Source: an uncultured Oribacterium sp. | GTDB lineage: Bacteria > Bacillota > Clostridia > Lachnospirales > Lachnospiraceae | DNA length: 64,000 bases | Direction of reading: 5' to 3' | NCBI GenBank assembly: GCA_934270345.1 | Contig: CAKQPT010000010.1 | Location: 10,596 to 74,595 of the forward strand | In this document: piece by piece, positions 24,059 to 33,516 of the stretch | How positions within the stretch are numbered: the stretch's first letter is position 1 | How the letters are laid out: each line of letters begins with the position of its first letter | Program-made: the position numbers and the translations under genes | The notes under the pieces: generated by a model | Seen by the model: the letters and a program-made list of their open reading frames with translations, nothing else | Told to the model about the DNA's origin: nothing | Database searches by the model: none

Positions 24059-25409
24059 TCAGTACAGAAGACTGCTGAGAGCAGTGTTCACCCTGGTGCT
24101 GTTAGTTGTCTATGGGCTCATTTTTTGGGTTACTTGGCATAAGTATTATAGTCCGCGTATGGAGCGTATGTTCTGGCGAAAGGGACATCTTCTGATTGTC
24201 GGAATATACCTTTTCGCAATCTATCTGGTCGCGCGTATCTATAATGGCTGGAAGACAGGATATATACGTGTATTTAATATTATATTTGCGCAGACGGTAG
24301 GGGCGATTATTACGAACATCGGTGCGTATGTCGCCATCATTCTTCTGACGAAGCATTTGGAAAATGCAGTGCCCCTCATGGCGATGACCCTCATCCAGGC
24401 ATTGGTGTCCATTCCGTGGGCATGGGCCTGCAACAAACTGTATTTAACAGCATATCCGCCCCGTAAAGTGCTGATGGTATATGGAGATCGACCGGCCTCC
24501 AGTATGATTCATAAAATCGCGAATCGTACGGATCGATTTACGGTAAGCGGAATGGCATCCATTAATGATGGCATCGACAGAGTGTTTGAGATGATACCGC
24601 AGTACGAAGGCGTTGTCATTTGTGATATCTGTGCGAAAAGTCGAAATGATATCCTGAAATACTGTTACGCTAGAAATATCCGAACCTATATTTCTCCGAA
24701 AATCTCGGACATCATTATCCGCTCGTGTGAAAGTCAGCATATGTTTGATACACCGATGCTGATGGCTCGAAACGAAGGAATCACCATCGAGAATAAACTT
24801 GTCAAGCGTCTGATGGATATCGTGATTTCGGGCATCCTTCTGATCATTACATCGCCGGTTATGCTGCTGGTGGCGATTGCCATTAAACTCGAAGACCATG
24901 GCAGCGTCTTCTATAAGCAGGAACGACTGACGATCAATAGAAAACACTTCTATATCTATAAGTTCCGCAGTATGAAGGAAGATGCGGAGCAGGATGGGAA
25001 GGAACGTCTGTCTCAGAAGGATGATGATCGCATCACGAAAGTCGGACATTTTATTCGTGCGACACGTTTAGATGAGCTGCCACAGTTCATCAATATCCTG
25101 ATCGGGGATATGTCACTGGTTGGGCCACGCCCAGAGCGGCCTACGATTGCAGCGAAGTATGAAGAAGTGATTCCGGAATTTGCATACCGGCTGAAGGTGA
25201 AGGCTGGTCTTACAGGGTATGCGCAGGTGTATGGTAAATATAATACGACTGCGTATGATAAGCTGAAGCTGGATCTTATGTATATTCAGAATTACCGCAT
25301 TTCTCTGGATATTGAAATTCTGATGAAAACCATCCAGGTGATTTTCACATCGGACGCAGCGGAAGGTGTCGAAGATGGATTTGAAGATGCACTCAAAGCA
25401 AGCGACTGA
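24045..25409 (+). CDS. Second polyprenyl-phosphate sugar-1-phosphate transferase
   Basis: The TTG start at 24045 lies inside the 3' end of the preceding gene, with a GGAG site 9 bases upstream. The protein has 454 residues. Four N-terminal membrane segments (to about 130) precede a middle nucleotide-binding-like domain (VLMVYGDR near 140). The catalytic domain has FYKQERLT, YKFRSM, LDELPQFINIL, MSLVGPRPE and LTGYAQVYG. Same reaction class as the protein at 13804-15219, but clearly divergent in sequence and codon use. Two initiating enzymes in one window suggest two different glycans or alternative first sugars. Confidence 0.9.
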   Translation: MENRSQYRRLLRAVFTLVLLVVYGLIFWVTWHKYYSPRMERMFWRKGHLLIVGIYLFAIYLVARIYNGWKTGYIRVFNIIFAQTVGAIITNIGAYVAIILLTKHLENAVPLMAMTLIQALVSIPWAWACNKLYLTAYPPRKVLMVYGDRPASSMIHKIANRTDRFTVSGMASINDGIDRVFEMIPQYEGVVICDICAKSRNDILKYCYARNIRTYISPKISDIIIRSCESQHMFDTPMLMARNEGITIENKLVKRLMDIVISGILLIITSPVMLLVAIAIKLEDHGSVFYKQERLTINRKHFYIYKFRSMKEDAEQDGKERLSQKDDDRITKVGHFIRATRLDELPQFINILIGDMSLVGPRPERPTIAAKYEEVIPEFAYRLKVKAGLTGYAQVYGKYNTTAYDKLKLDLMYIQNYRISLDIEILMKTIQVIFTSDAAEGVEDGFEDALKASD

Positions 25410-25502
25410 GCATGGATTCTGCTCACTTATGTATGATAAGAGTGAAAACGAGAAGATGACACGCTGCCTGCAAACGATCAGGACTATTTTATGTGAGGAG
25501 AC

Positions 25503-26279
25503 ATGGTTTCTGTAATTATTCCAAGCTACAATTCTGAAAAATATATCGGAGAGACGCTGGAGTCGGTCTGTGCACAGACATATTCGGATTTTGAAGTACT
25601 GGTGATGAATGACTGCAGTCAGGACCGAACTGCAGAAATCGTGGACATGTATGCAGAAAAAGATCCACGCATCCACCTGATCAACCTTCCGGGGAATAAA
25701 GGCGTATCACATGCACGGAATCAGGGAGTGGAGAAGGCGTCTGGAGAGTGGATCGCATTTCTGGACAGTGATGACATGTGGACGAAGGATAAGCTTGAAA
25801 AACAGCTTGAACTGCAGGAAAGCTTGAACCCTAAGAATAAAGGAACGGCAGATCCGGATTTCTTGTTTACTGGCTCCTCGTTTATTGATGAGAATGGGAA
25901 ACCGCTGGCGTCGGTACTGCATGTACCGGAGCATGTGGATTTTTCGGAGCTCTTGAAGCAGAATGTCATCTCCTGTTCTTCCGTATTGATCAGACGATCG
26001 CTGATGCTGAAATATCCGATGCCGTGTTCGAATCAGTTCCATGAAGATTTTGCAACATGGCTTACGATTCTGAAAAATGAAAAAATCGAAGCCTATGGAC
26101 TGGATGAGCCTTTACTTGTCTACCGAGTGACCAGAAGCTCTCGGTCAGGCAATAAATGTAAGGCTTCCTGCATGACATTTCGAGCCTATCGATATATCGG
26201 ATTAAGTCTGATAAAATCGATACAGAGCTGGCTCGTGTATTCGTTCCGAAGCATCAGGAAATATGCGAAGATACGATGA
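25503..26279 (+). CDS. GT2 family glycosyltransferase
   Basis: This 258-residue protein begins VSVIIPSYNSEKYIGETLES. The GT-A fold shows VMNDCSQD, GVSHARNQGVEKA and FLDSDD (the DxD metal motif near residue 83). The C-terminus is basic, without membrane segments. The ribosome binding site is GAGGAG. A plain cytoplasmic GT2 that adds a sugar to the lipid-linked repeat unit; donor and acceptor unknown. Confidence 0.85.
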   Translation: MVSVIIPSYNSEKYIGETLESVCAQTYSDFEVLVMNDCSQDRTAEIVDMYAEKDPRIHLINLPGNKGVSHARNQGVEKASGEWIAFLDSDDMWTKDKLEKQLELQESLNPKNKGTADPDFLFTGSSFIDENGKPLASVLHVPEHVDFSELLKQNVISCSSVLIRRSLMLKYPMPCSNQFHEDFATWLTILKNEKIEAYGLDEPLLVYRVTRSSRSGNKCKASCMTFRAYRYIGLSLIKSIQSWLVYSFRSIRKYAKIR

Positions 26280-26307
26280 ACGAAGAATTTGAAGATATGG
26301 TAAGTGT

Positions 26308-27333
26308 ATGAAGATTTTGTCATTGGTTATTCCGGCATACAACAGCGAAAAGTTTCTGGATAAGTGTATTCAGAGTATGCTTCATCCAGATGTGCTGCAG
26401 GATATCGAAATTATCGTAGTAAATGATGGCTCTACGGATCGGACGCCGGAAATTACGGTATCCTATTGCGAACAGTATCCGGATACCGTTCGCCTCATCA
26501 ATCAGGAAAATAAAGGACATGGCGGGGCGCTGAACACGGGCTGTGCAGCGGCATCTGGGAAATACCTGAAGGTGATCGATGCGGATGACTGGGTAGTGAC
26601 GGAGCATCTTCCTTTATTTATACAGAAGCTGTCGGAATGTGAGAGTGATGTCGTGCTTACACCGCATCATACCATCGATATTTCGAACGGCGAAGTATGC
26701 GGCTGGAAATGCTATCCACCAGCATATGAAAAGGAGTATACATTTTCTGGAATCATGCAGGACTGGGATGCTTACGAACGCAGTCTAACCTTCCATGGTA
26801 TCACGTATCGTACGGATTTCTACCGCGAAAAAGCAGAGCCACTTCCGGAACATGTTTTCTATGAAGACCACGTGTATGCGACATTTCCGTGCTGCTATGC
26901 GGAAAGCATCACACCGATGGATTTATTTATCTATGAATACCGTATCGGTGACTGCAGCCAGAGTGTATCAAGACAGAATCAGCTGAAGCGGCATGCACAT
27001 ATGGAAACCGTACTGAGAGTGATGGAACAGAGATATGCAGAGATGTCGGATTCGCCGAATCGGATGTATGTCGGAAAGAAGCTCGAATGTGTCCTGCTCA
27101 GCTATTTTGTGACGACACTGCTGGCGGATCCGGATCGGAAAGAAGGTAGAGTACTTGCCAGAAGAGAATTGGAACGATGCAAGGCTTCTGCACCACGGGT
27201 AGCTTCTGCACTGGCGAAGAAGTATATGATTTTTCTATTTATGAATCGACTTCATATGACCGACGCTACTTGGGGAAGAATTCTGGAATCCTCTCTGTAT
27301 AAACATGCCATGAGAAAGAGGTCATTCTCATAG
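26308..27333 (+). CDS. GT2 family glycosyltransferase
   Basis: This 341-residue protein begins KILSLVIPAYNSEKFLDKC. It has VVNDGSTDRT, GHGGALNTG and IDADDWV as the donor and metal-binding motifs (residues 34-95). The C-terminal 200 residues follow the common Firmicutes GT2 pattern (HGITYRTDFY, FYEDHVYAT). There is no membrane segment and the start has only a weak ribosome binding site. A strong bidirectional terminator directly follows, ending the 23.2-27.3 kb transcript. Confidence 0.85.
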   Translation: MKILSLVIPAYNSEKFLDKCIQSMLHPDVLQDIEIIVVNDGSTDRTPEITVSYCEQYPDTVRLINQENKGHGGALNTGCAAASGKYLKVIDADDWVVTEHLPLFIQKLSECESDVVLTPHHTIDISNGEVCGWKCYPPAYEKEYTFSGIMQDWDAYERSLTFHGITYRTDFYREKAEPLPEHVFYEDHVYATFPCCYAESITPMDLFIYEYRIGDCSQSVSRQNQLKRHAHMETVLRVMEQRYAEMSDSPNRMYVGKKLECVLLSYFVTTLLADPDRKEGRVLARRELERCKASAPRVASALAKKYMIFLFMNRLHMTDATWGRILESSLYKHAMRKRSFS

Positions 27334-27384
27334 AAACACAAAAAAGTCCAATGCCAACACTACGCATTGGACTTTTTTGTGTTT
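27334..27384 (+). terminator. Very strong bidirectional terminator
   Basis: A 21-base arm containing AAAAAAGTCCAATGC is exactly mirrored by GCATTGGACTTTTTT around a 9-base loop. A and T runs flank the stem on both sides. Confidence 0.93.
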
Positions 27385-27505
27385 CTGATGAAGGATATCG
27401 AACCGTAGCGTGAACATCGAGAGACGGGGAAGATGTTTTACAAGATAATTAATATGGATTAAGCGGAATACAATGCGTGTAGATTCTCGAAAATAGAGAT
27501 ATATG

Positions 27506-27514
27506 TGGTATAAT
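27506..27514 (+). promoter_or_regulatory. Extended -10 promoter of the ABC exporter operon
   Basis: TGGTATAAT (TGn-TATAAT) occurs about 35 bases before the permease start. The -35 region (TTCTCG) is poor, as expected for an extended -10 promoter. Confidence 0.6.
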
Positions 27515-27548
27515 ATTACAATCTATGTACTTACTGGAGAGGAGATTT

Positions 27549-28337
27549 ATGGAGAAATTTAAAGCAAGATTACATACCTTTTACGGCTATCGTGACTTGT
27601 TTCATGAGCTGGTTTCGAAGGATATAAAATTAAAATACAGACGATCGTTTCTGGGATATCTCTGGAGCATATTGAATCCACTTTTAATCATGTGCATCAT
27701 GGTGCTGGTGTTTTCACATATGTTCCGTTTTGATATTGAAAACTATCCGGTCTATCTGATCATCGGTCAGACGATGTTTAATTTCTTTTCGGAGGCTACG
27801 AATCGTTCGATGTGGGCGATTCTCGGAAATGCACCATTACTTAAAAAGGTGTATGTACCGAAGTATATTTTTACATTATCTACGGTGACAAGTGCCTGCG
27901 TGAATATGATTTTCTCGCTGGGCGCGATGGTGATTGTATTTATCATATGTCACGTAAAACCGTCCGCATGGATGCTGATGATTCCGATTATATTGATTCA
28001 GGTATATATCTTCAGCCTGGGAATGGGAATGTTTCTGTCGGCAGCTGCCGTTTTCTTCCGGGATATACAGTATATCTGGACGGCTGTTATGACCGCGTGG
28101 ATGTATGTCACCCCGATCTTTTACCCGATTCAGCAGCTGCCGGTAGAACTTCAAATATGCATTAAGCACCTGAATCCGATGTACAGTTATATTCAGCAGT
28201 TCAGAATGATCATTCTGGAGTGTACCTATCCGGATCCGAGACTCGTGCTGTATGGATTTGTGGTAGCCTTTGCTATGGTCGGATTGGGCACATGGTTTTT
28301 CTTTAAATCACAGGACAAATTTATTCTGTATATCTGA
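27549..28337 (+). CDS. Polysaccharide ABC exporter, permease (Wzm/TagG-like)
   Basis: ATG 27549 is used because GAGAGGAG lies just upstream; an in-frame ATG at 27525 would only add eight residues. The 262-residue protein has six hydrophobic segments and an N-terminal amphipathic part (YRDLFHELVSKDIKLKYRR), with SFLGYLWSILNPLL, the ABC-2 permease hallmark. It forms the membrane channel moving a finished lipid-linked polysaccharide outwards, together with the ATPase encoded 15 bases downstream. Confidence 0.88.
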   Translation: MEKFKARLHTFYGYRDLFHELVSKDIKLKYRRSFLGYLWSILNPLLIMCIMVLVFSHMFRFDIENYPVYLIIGQTMFNFFSEATNRSMWAILGNAPLLKKVYVPKYIFTLSTVTSACVNMIFSLGAMVIVFIICHVKPSAWMLMIPIILIQVYIFSLGMGMFLSAAAVFFRDIQYIWTAVMTAWMYVTPIFYPIQQLPVELQICIKHLNPMYSYIQQFRMIILECTYPDPRLVLYGFVVAFAMVGLGTWFFFKSQDKFILYI

Positions 28338-28352
28338 TGAAGGAGAGTGTTC

Positions 28353-29096
28353 GTGGATACAAATATTGCAGTAAAGGTGGATCATGCGACAGTCCGCTTT
28401 AATATGGCCTCAGAGCGGATCGATAATCTGAAAGAGTACTTCGTGAAGCTGGTACAGGGGAAACTGATGTTTCAGGAGTTTCTTGCGCTGAAGGATGTGA
28501 GCTTCGAAGTAAAAAAAGGAGAATCATGGGGGCTGATCGGCACCAATGGTTCAGGAAAGTCGACGATGTTGAAGCTGATTTCCGGTATTCTGAAGCCCTA
28601 TAAGGGAACGGTGACTGTGAACGGATCGATTGCACCGTTAATCGAGCTGGGTGCCGGCTTCGATGGCGAACTCACGGCACGAGAGAATATCTTTTTAAAT
28701 GGTGCGGTTCTCGGATACAGCCATAAATTTATGGAAGAACATTTCGATGAAATCGTCGATTTCGCAGAGCTCCGAGACTTCCTGGACATGCCGATCAAGA
28801 ATTATTCTTCCGGTATGTCGGCACGCCTGGGCTTTGCTGTTGCTACAGTGGTTCGACCGGATATCCTGATCTGCGATGAGGTGCTTGCGGTAGGTGACTA
28901 TGCCTTTCAGCAGAAGTGTGAAAAACGCATGACGGATATGCGGGAAGCTGGAACGACACTTCTGTATGTATCACATAATATGGCATCTGTAAAAAATGTA
29001 TGTGATAAAGCCTTATGGCTTAACAAGGGTGTTGTAAAGGATATAGGGCCGGTAGATGAAATAGCCGAAAAATATATGAAGTTTGAGAAAGAGTAA
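28353..29096 (+). CDS. Polysaccharide ABC exporter, ATPase (Wzt/TagH-like, short form)
   Basis: GTG 28353 is preferred over GTG 28347, which overlaps the AGGAGA site. The protein has 247 residues. Walker A is GTNGSGKST (near 66), the signature is YSSGMSARLG (near 150), and Walker B is ILICDEVLAVGD. IELGAGFDGELTARENI is typical of the Wzt/TagH group. It ends soon after the nucleotide-binding domain, without the C-terminal glycan-recognition domain of long Wzt proteins, so export is probably not controlled by a special chain end. Confidence 0.9.
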   Translation: MDTNIAVKVDHATVRFNMASERIDNLKEYFVKLVQGKLMFQEFLALKDVSFEVKKGESWGLIGTNGSGKSTMLKLISGILKPYKGTVTVNGSIAPLIELGAGFDGELTARENIFLNGAVLGYSHKFMEEHFDEIVDFAELRDFLDMPIKNYSSGMSARLGFAVATVVRPDILICDEVLAVGDYAFQQKCEKRMTDMREAGTTLLYVSHNMASVKNVCDKALWLNKGVVKDIGPVDEIAEKYMKFEKE

Positions 29097-29103
29097 AGGT
29101 ACG

Positions 29104-30987
29104 ATGGAGATGGAATCCAAGACAAAAGTGAATGTCTATGTTGCGTGTCATAAAGATGCATATGTTCCTGAGATTGAATGCTTTAAAGCTATACAGGTTG
29201 GGTGTGCAAATGCACCTGCAAAATTGAACGGGATGCTTTCGGATAATGTTGGAGATAACATTTCGGAAAAGAATAGAAGCTATTGTGAACTTACAGCACA
29301 ATATTGGGCATGGAAAAATGAAGATGCTGATTATTATGGATTTTTTCATTACAGAAGGTATTTTTCTTTTGATTTAGATCGGGATTATGCAGAGGATGGC
29401 TATGGAAACGTGGTCATCGATAGAATGACGAGAGAAGAGCGGGAGCGCTTTCGATTGGACAACCAGCATATTCAGGAGCTTGTCGCTGGTTATGATATCA
29501 TTACCGTGCGTGCCAGAGATATTAATGAACAGCGGAAGCACACAAGACGTAAAGAATGCTTGGATAACTATGAAGAGTATGGTGAGAGTGATGCGCAGCA
29601 TAGATCGGATCTAGATAAGGCATTAGAGATTCTTTATGAAAAATATCCGGAGATGAGGGAAGCTGCCGATCGATATATGCATTCAGATAAAGCGTACGAG
29701 TGTAATATGTTTATCATGCGAAAGGAACTCTATGAACAGTACTCTACATGGATTTTCGATATTTTGTTTGAACTTGAGAAGAAGATTGATACGACCTGCT
29801 ACAACCAGGAAGAACTCCGTGTATATGGCTTTATCGCAGAGCGACTTTTCGGAATATACTATACTTGGTTAAAAGAGGATGCATCGATTAAGCGTCTGGA
29901 ACTTCAGAAGATACTGATCAAGAATACAGAACCATTGGTTCGAATTGATCCGATTGATAAAAAATATGTTCCAGTAGTATTGGCCGCAAATGATGGATTT
30001 GTTCCATACCTTTCTACGATGATTGAGTCTATTCTGGAACATGCAAATCCTGGCAGAGGCTATGATATTATCGTTCTTCATCGGGATATATCAGCAGAGA
30101 ATCAGCAGAGGATACAGCTGCAGGCTGCAGGCTATCCACACTGCAGTATTCGCTTTGCAAATGTACAAGTATACTTTGACTCATTGAAGCTGTTTGTAAA
30201 CCAGCATTTGTCCATAGAAACCTATTATCGTCTGGTTGTACAGGATTTAATGCCAGACTATGATAAGGTACTTTATCTTGATTCGGATATGGTGACAGAA
30301 AGTGATGCTGCGGAACTTTATGACATCAATATCGGAGAATGCATGATTGGTGCAGCAAAGGATATTGATATTGCCGGTCAGGTGAAGGCAAATCCAAAAA
30401 TGAGGGAGTATGTGGAAAACCAGATTGGATTGAAAAATCCATTTGATTACTTCCAGGCTGGTGTGCTGATTCTGAACTTAAAAGCATTTCGTGCTGCTAT
30501 TACGGCAGATGAATTATTGAAAATTGCATCTGAAAAGGAGTGGAAGTGCCATGATCAGGATGTTTTGAATCATGTATGCCGGGGAAGGGTTTATTATATT
30601 CCACAGATATGGAATGTAGTGATGAACTGGCAGGAACAGGATCGCAGTCGAGAAAAGATTTTAAAGAAGGCACCTGCTGATTTATATTTTGAATGGTTAG
30701 AGGCTAGAAAACGACCGTTAGTGGTTCATTTTGCAGGATATCAGAAACCATGGAATGTGCCATCTTGTGACATGGCTCCGTACTTTTGGAAGTACTCAAG
30801 AAATACGCCGTATTATGAAATGGTAATTTTGAAAAATAACAACGCCAATGAACAGAATCAAGAAATGTCTGAGAAAACAGCTGGGCATAAAAAATTGCTC
30901 AAAGGTGGAATCCAATGTATCAAAGATCACGGAGTTTTGTATACATGTAAATTGACGTTGTGGAAAATCTGTAATAAGTCGTTATAG
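29104..30987 (+). CDS. DUF4422 domain fused to GT8 glycosyltransferase
   Basis: ATG 29104 follows AAAGGT 4 bases upstream. The protein has 627 residues. Residues about 1-260 match DUF4422 (YVACHKDAYVPE, LTAQYWAWKN, YYGFFHYRRYF), a putative glycosyltransferase domain of capsule loci. Residues about 285-545 are GT8 (PVVLAANDGFVPYLSTMIES, YYRLVVQDL, LYLDSDM with the DxD, and HDQDVLN). The last 30 residues (LKGGIQCIKDHGVLYT) strongly resemble the C-terminus of the next gene product. Two catalytic domains suggest two consecutive sugar additions. Confidence 0.88.
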   Translation: MEMESKTKVNVYVACHKDAYVPEIECFKAIQVGCANAPAKLNGMLSDNVGDNISEKNRSYCELTAQYWAWKNEDADYYGFFHYRRYFSFDLDRDYAEDGYGNVVIDRMTREERERFRLDNQHIQELVAGYDIITVRARDINEQRKHTRRKECLDNYEEYGESDAQHRSDLDKALEILYEKYPEMREAADRYMHSDKAYECNMFIMRKELYEQYSTWIFDILFELEKKIDTTCYNQEELRVYGFIAERLFGIYYTWLKEDASIKRLELQKILIKNTEPLVRIDPIDKKYVPVVLAANDGFVPYLSTMIESILEHANPGRGYDIIVLHRDISAENQQRIQLQAAGYPHCSIRFANVQVYFDSLKLFVNQHLSIETYYRLVVQDLMPDYDKVLYLDSDMVTESDAAELYDINIGECMIGAAKDIDIAGQVKANPKMREYVENQIGLKNPFDYFQAGVLILNLKAFRAAITADELLKIASEKEWKCHDQDVLNHVCRGRVYYIPQIWNVVMNWQEQDRSREKILKKAPADLYFEWLEARKRPLVVHFAGYQKPWNVPSCDMAPYFWKYSRNTPYYEMVILKNNNANEQNQEMSEKTAGHKKLLKGGIQCIKDHGVLYTCKLTLWKICNKSL

Positions 30988-31128
30988 TGATTGAATAGAA
31001 ATTATTTGTTTGGCATTTCGATAACAATGAGCATTTAGGTGTTTTGAGCTGAAATATAAGTTTTGTATAGTGAAATACAATAATCATTGCTGTTTATGTG
31101 ATTTGGCGAAAGTTGGGAGGAATGAATA

Positions 31129-33489
31129 GTGTTTGATTTTTCAAAAGAGCCAGGAAGAACTAAATATAATCGTGACTTAGTCACAACTGAAAAACCATTA
31201 GTTTCAGTTATTACGCCATACTATAATGCCCAAAAGTATTTTGCTAAATTATATCCGTGTGTTTTAAACCAGACTTTCCCTTGGTTTGAATGGATTATTG
31301 TTGATGATGGAAGTAATGCAACTGGTGAAGATGTTTTCCTGAAAAAAATAGAGGAGAGTGATCCGCGAATAAAAGTGGTTCATAAAACGAATGGCGGAAT
31401 TTCTTCGGCTCGGAATAGAGGAATCAGAGAGAGCGACACAGATATAGTTATTACACTGGATGCAGATGAACTTATCGAGCCGACTTATTTTGAGCTGTTA
31501 TATTGGACACTTTATTATAATCCTGAAGCAAGTTGGGCATATACAGATAGTGTTGGCTTCCAGAATCAGGAATATGTCTGGCAGTTTCCGTTCAATGCTG
31601 AGAAATTGAAAACATATAATTTTTTAGTAGAAAGTGCAGCTATACGGAAAAAAGACTTGATTGAAGTGGGTGGATACGATGAGGTAGAAAAACATTACTT
31701 TGAGGACTGGCGCCTTTGGCTAAAAATGTTGTCGAAAGGTAAAATGCCAGTGCATGTCAGTAGCCTGGAATTCTGGTATAGAAGAACTGATACGGGAGTC
31801 CTTAATAAAGTAACTGCAGATGATAAAACCAGAAAAAGGGCCGATGAATTAATCAGTGAAGTTGCGGCTACAGCCGATGATAGTGTAACGGCTAAAGTAT
31901 TTAATGGATTAATTAAGAGGGATGAATGGTCTATTCCTAATAGATCGGATTTTAATAAACGATATCGAGATAAGAATGATAAAATTGAAGTATTATTTAT
32001 TATTCCATGGATGGTTACTGGCGGAGCGGACCAATTCAATCTGGATTTTGTAAGGCTTTTAAATAAAGAAAAATATAATATCACTATTATCACGACTGAG
32101 AAGTCAGAAAATCCATGGAAACAGCGCTTTAGAGAATATACACCATCGATATATTCACTTCCGGATTTTTTGGATGTTAATGATTATGCGGAATTTATTT
32201 CATATATTATCCAGACGCGACAGATAGATGTGTGTCTTGTTTCGAATTCTTATTATGGATATTATATTTTGCCATGGCTCAAATTGCAGTATCCGAAACT
32301 GGCGATTATTGATTATGTCCATATGGAAGAGATGTATTGGCGCAATGGCGGATATGCTCGTACATCTATGGCAATGTCTGATATTATTGAGAAGACGTAT
32401 GTTTGCAATAACTCTACGCAAAGAGCGTTTGTGACTCATTTTAAAAGACGAGAAAAAGACGTAGAGACGCTTTATATTGGAGTTGATCAGCAAAAATATG
32501 ATCCAGATCGGGTGTTGCGTGGAACGATTCGAGCAAAATATAATATACCTGATAATGGAAAAATAGTCCTTTTTCCATGTCGTTTGCATCAGCAAAAAAG
32601 GCCTTACTTAATGTTGGAAATAGCAAAAAAAGTTGCCTCCAGTTATAAAAATTTCTATTTTCTCGTTGTTGGAGATGGAGATGAACTGGATGGAATGAAA
32701 AAACGCGTTTCCGAATATAAGATTGAAGATCGAGTCATTTTTGCTGGTATGCAGGAAGATGTTCGCCCATATTATAAGGATGCAGATGTTACATTGATTT
32801 GTTCGTTGCGTGAAGGGTTATCGCTTACGGCATATGAATCTTGCGCAATGATGACACCTGTGATTACTGCAGATGTTGGAGGTCAGCGAGAATTAATCGA
32901 TGATAGCGTTGGAATGCTGCTTCCATTTCTTTCTGAAGAAAAAGAAATTACACAAAAAAACTATTCAGAGACGGAAATTATGCAGTATGTGAAGGCAATA
33001 CTGGATCTTTTGGATAATGATAATCAAGATGTATATCGGCAAAAGTGTATTAATTGCAGGAAAAAAATCGAGGATAATTTCGGGCTGGATACGATGATTA
33101 AACATATGGAAGAAGCGCTAGATTCTTGCCTTAGATCAGATAGAATTCTCCAGCGCGAATCGGTGGCAAAAGCGTTGGCTATGTTCCCAACCATGACGGA
33201 AGATATACTCAGCATTTATCTTGAATATGAGGGAATGATGCAGGAGAATGGCCGAATCTGGAATGAACGATGTCATTTTCAGAACGAATTAAATGCTCGG
33301 CAGTATGAATTAAATCTCCAAAAAGCTCAATATGATGAGATTTGTGGATCGACATCTTTGCGCGTAGGTAGGTGGGTTACGTTTATTCCTAGAAAGCTCA
33401 AGGGAGGAATACGTTGCATTTATGATCATGGGCTGCTGTATACAGTAAGATATGCTTTTTTAAAAATAATGCATAGACAAGTGCAATGA
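31129..33489 (+). CDS. GT2-GT4 fusion glycosyltransferase
   Basis: The GTG start has GGGAGG 8 bases upstream. The protein has 786 residues. Residues about 20-250 are GT2 (VSVITPYYNAQKYF, IIVDDGSN, GISSARNRGI, LDADELIEP). Residues about 280-680 are a GT4/GT-B domain (FIIPWMVTGGADQFNLDF, LFPCRLHQQKRP, REGLSLTAYESCAM with the E(x7)E motif). A predicted coiled stretch and the tail LKGGIRCIYDHGLLYT follow. That tail is shared with the preceding GT8 protein and may place both enzymes on the same membrane or complex. AT-rich codon use. Confidence 0.87.
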   Translation: MFDFSKEPGRTKYNRDLVTTEKPLVSVITPYYNAQKYFAKLYPCVLNQTFPWFEWIIVDDGSNATGEDVFLKKIEESDPRIKVVHKTNGGISSARNRGIRESDTDIVITLDADELIEPTYFELLYWTLYYNPEASWAYTDSVGFQNQEYVWQFPFNAEKLKTYNFLVESAAIRKKDLIEVGGYDEVEKHYFEDWRLWLKMLSKGKMPVHVSSLEFWYRRTDTGVLNKVTADDKTRKRADELISEVAATADDSVTAKVFNGLIKRDEWSIPNRSDFNKRYRDKNDKIEVLFIIPWMVTGGADQFNLDFVRLLNKEKYNITIITTEKSENPWKQRFREYTPSIYSLPDFLDVNDYAEFISYIIQTRQIDVCLVSNSYYGYYILPWLKLQYPKLAIIDYVHMEEMYWRNGGYARTSMAMSDIIEKTYVCNNSTQRAFVTHFKRREKDVETLYIGVDQQKYDPDRVLRGTIRAKYNIPDNGKIVLFPCRLHQQKRPYLMLEIAKKVASSYKNFYFLVVGDGDELDGMKKRVSEYKIEDRVIFAGMQEDVRPYYKDADVTLICSLREGLSLTAYESCAMMTPVITADVGGQRELIDDSVGMLLPFLSEEKEITQKNYSETEIMQYVKAILDLLDNDNQDVYRQKCINCRKKIEDNFGLDTMIKHMEEALDSCLRSDRILQRESVAKALAMFPTMTEDILSIYLEYEGMMQENGRIWNERCHFQNELNARQYELNLQKAQYDEICGSTSLRVGRWVTFIPRKLKGGIRCIYDHGLLYTVRYAFLKIMHRQVQ

Positions 33490-33516
33490 TTATGGTTAAG
33501 GAGTATACACAATATT

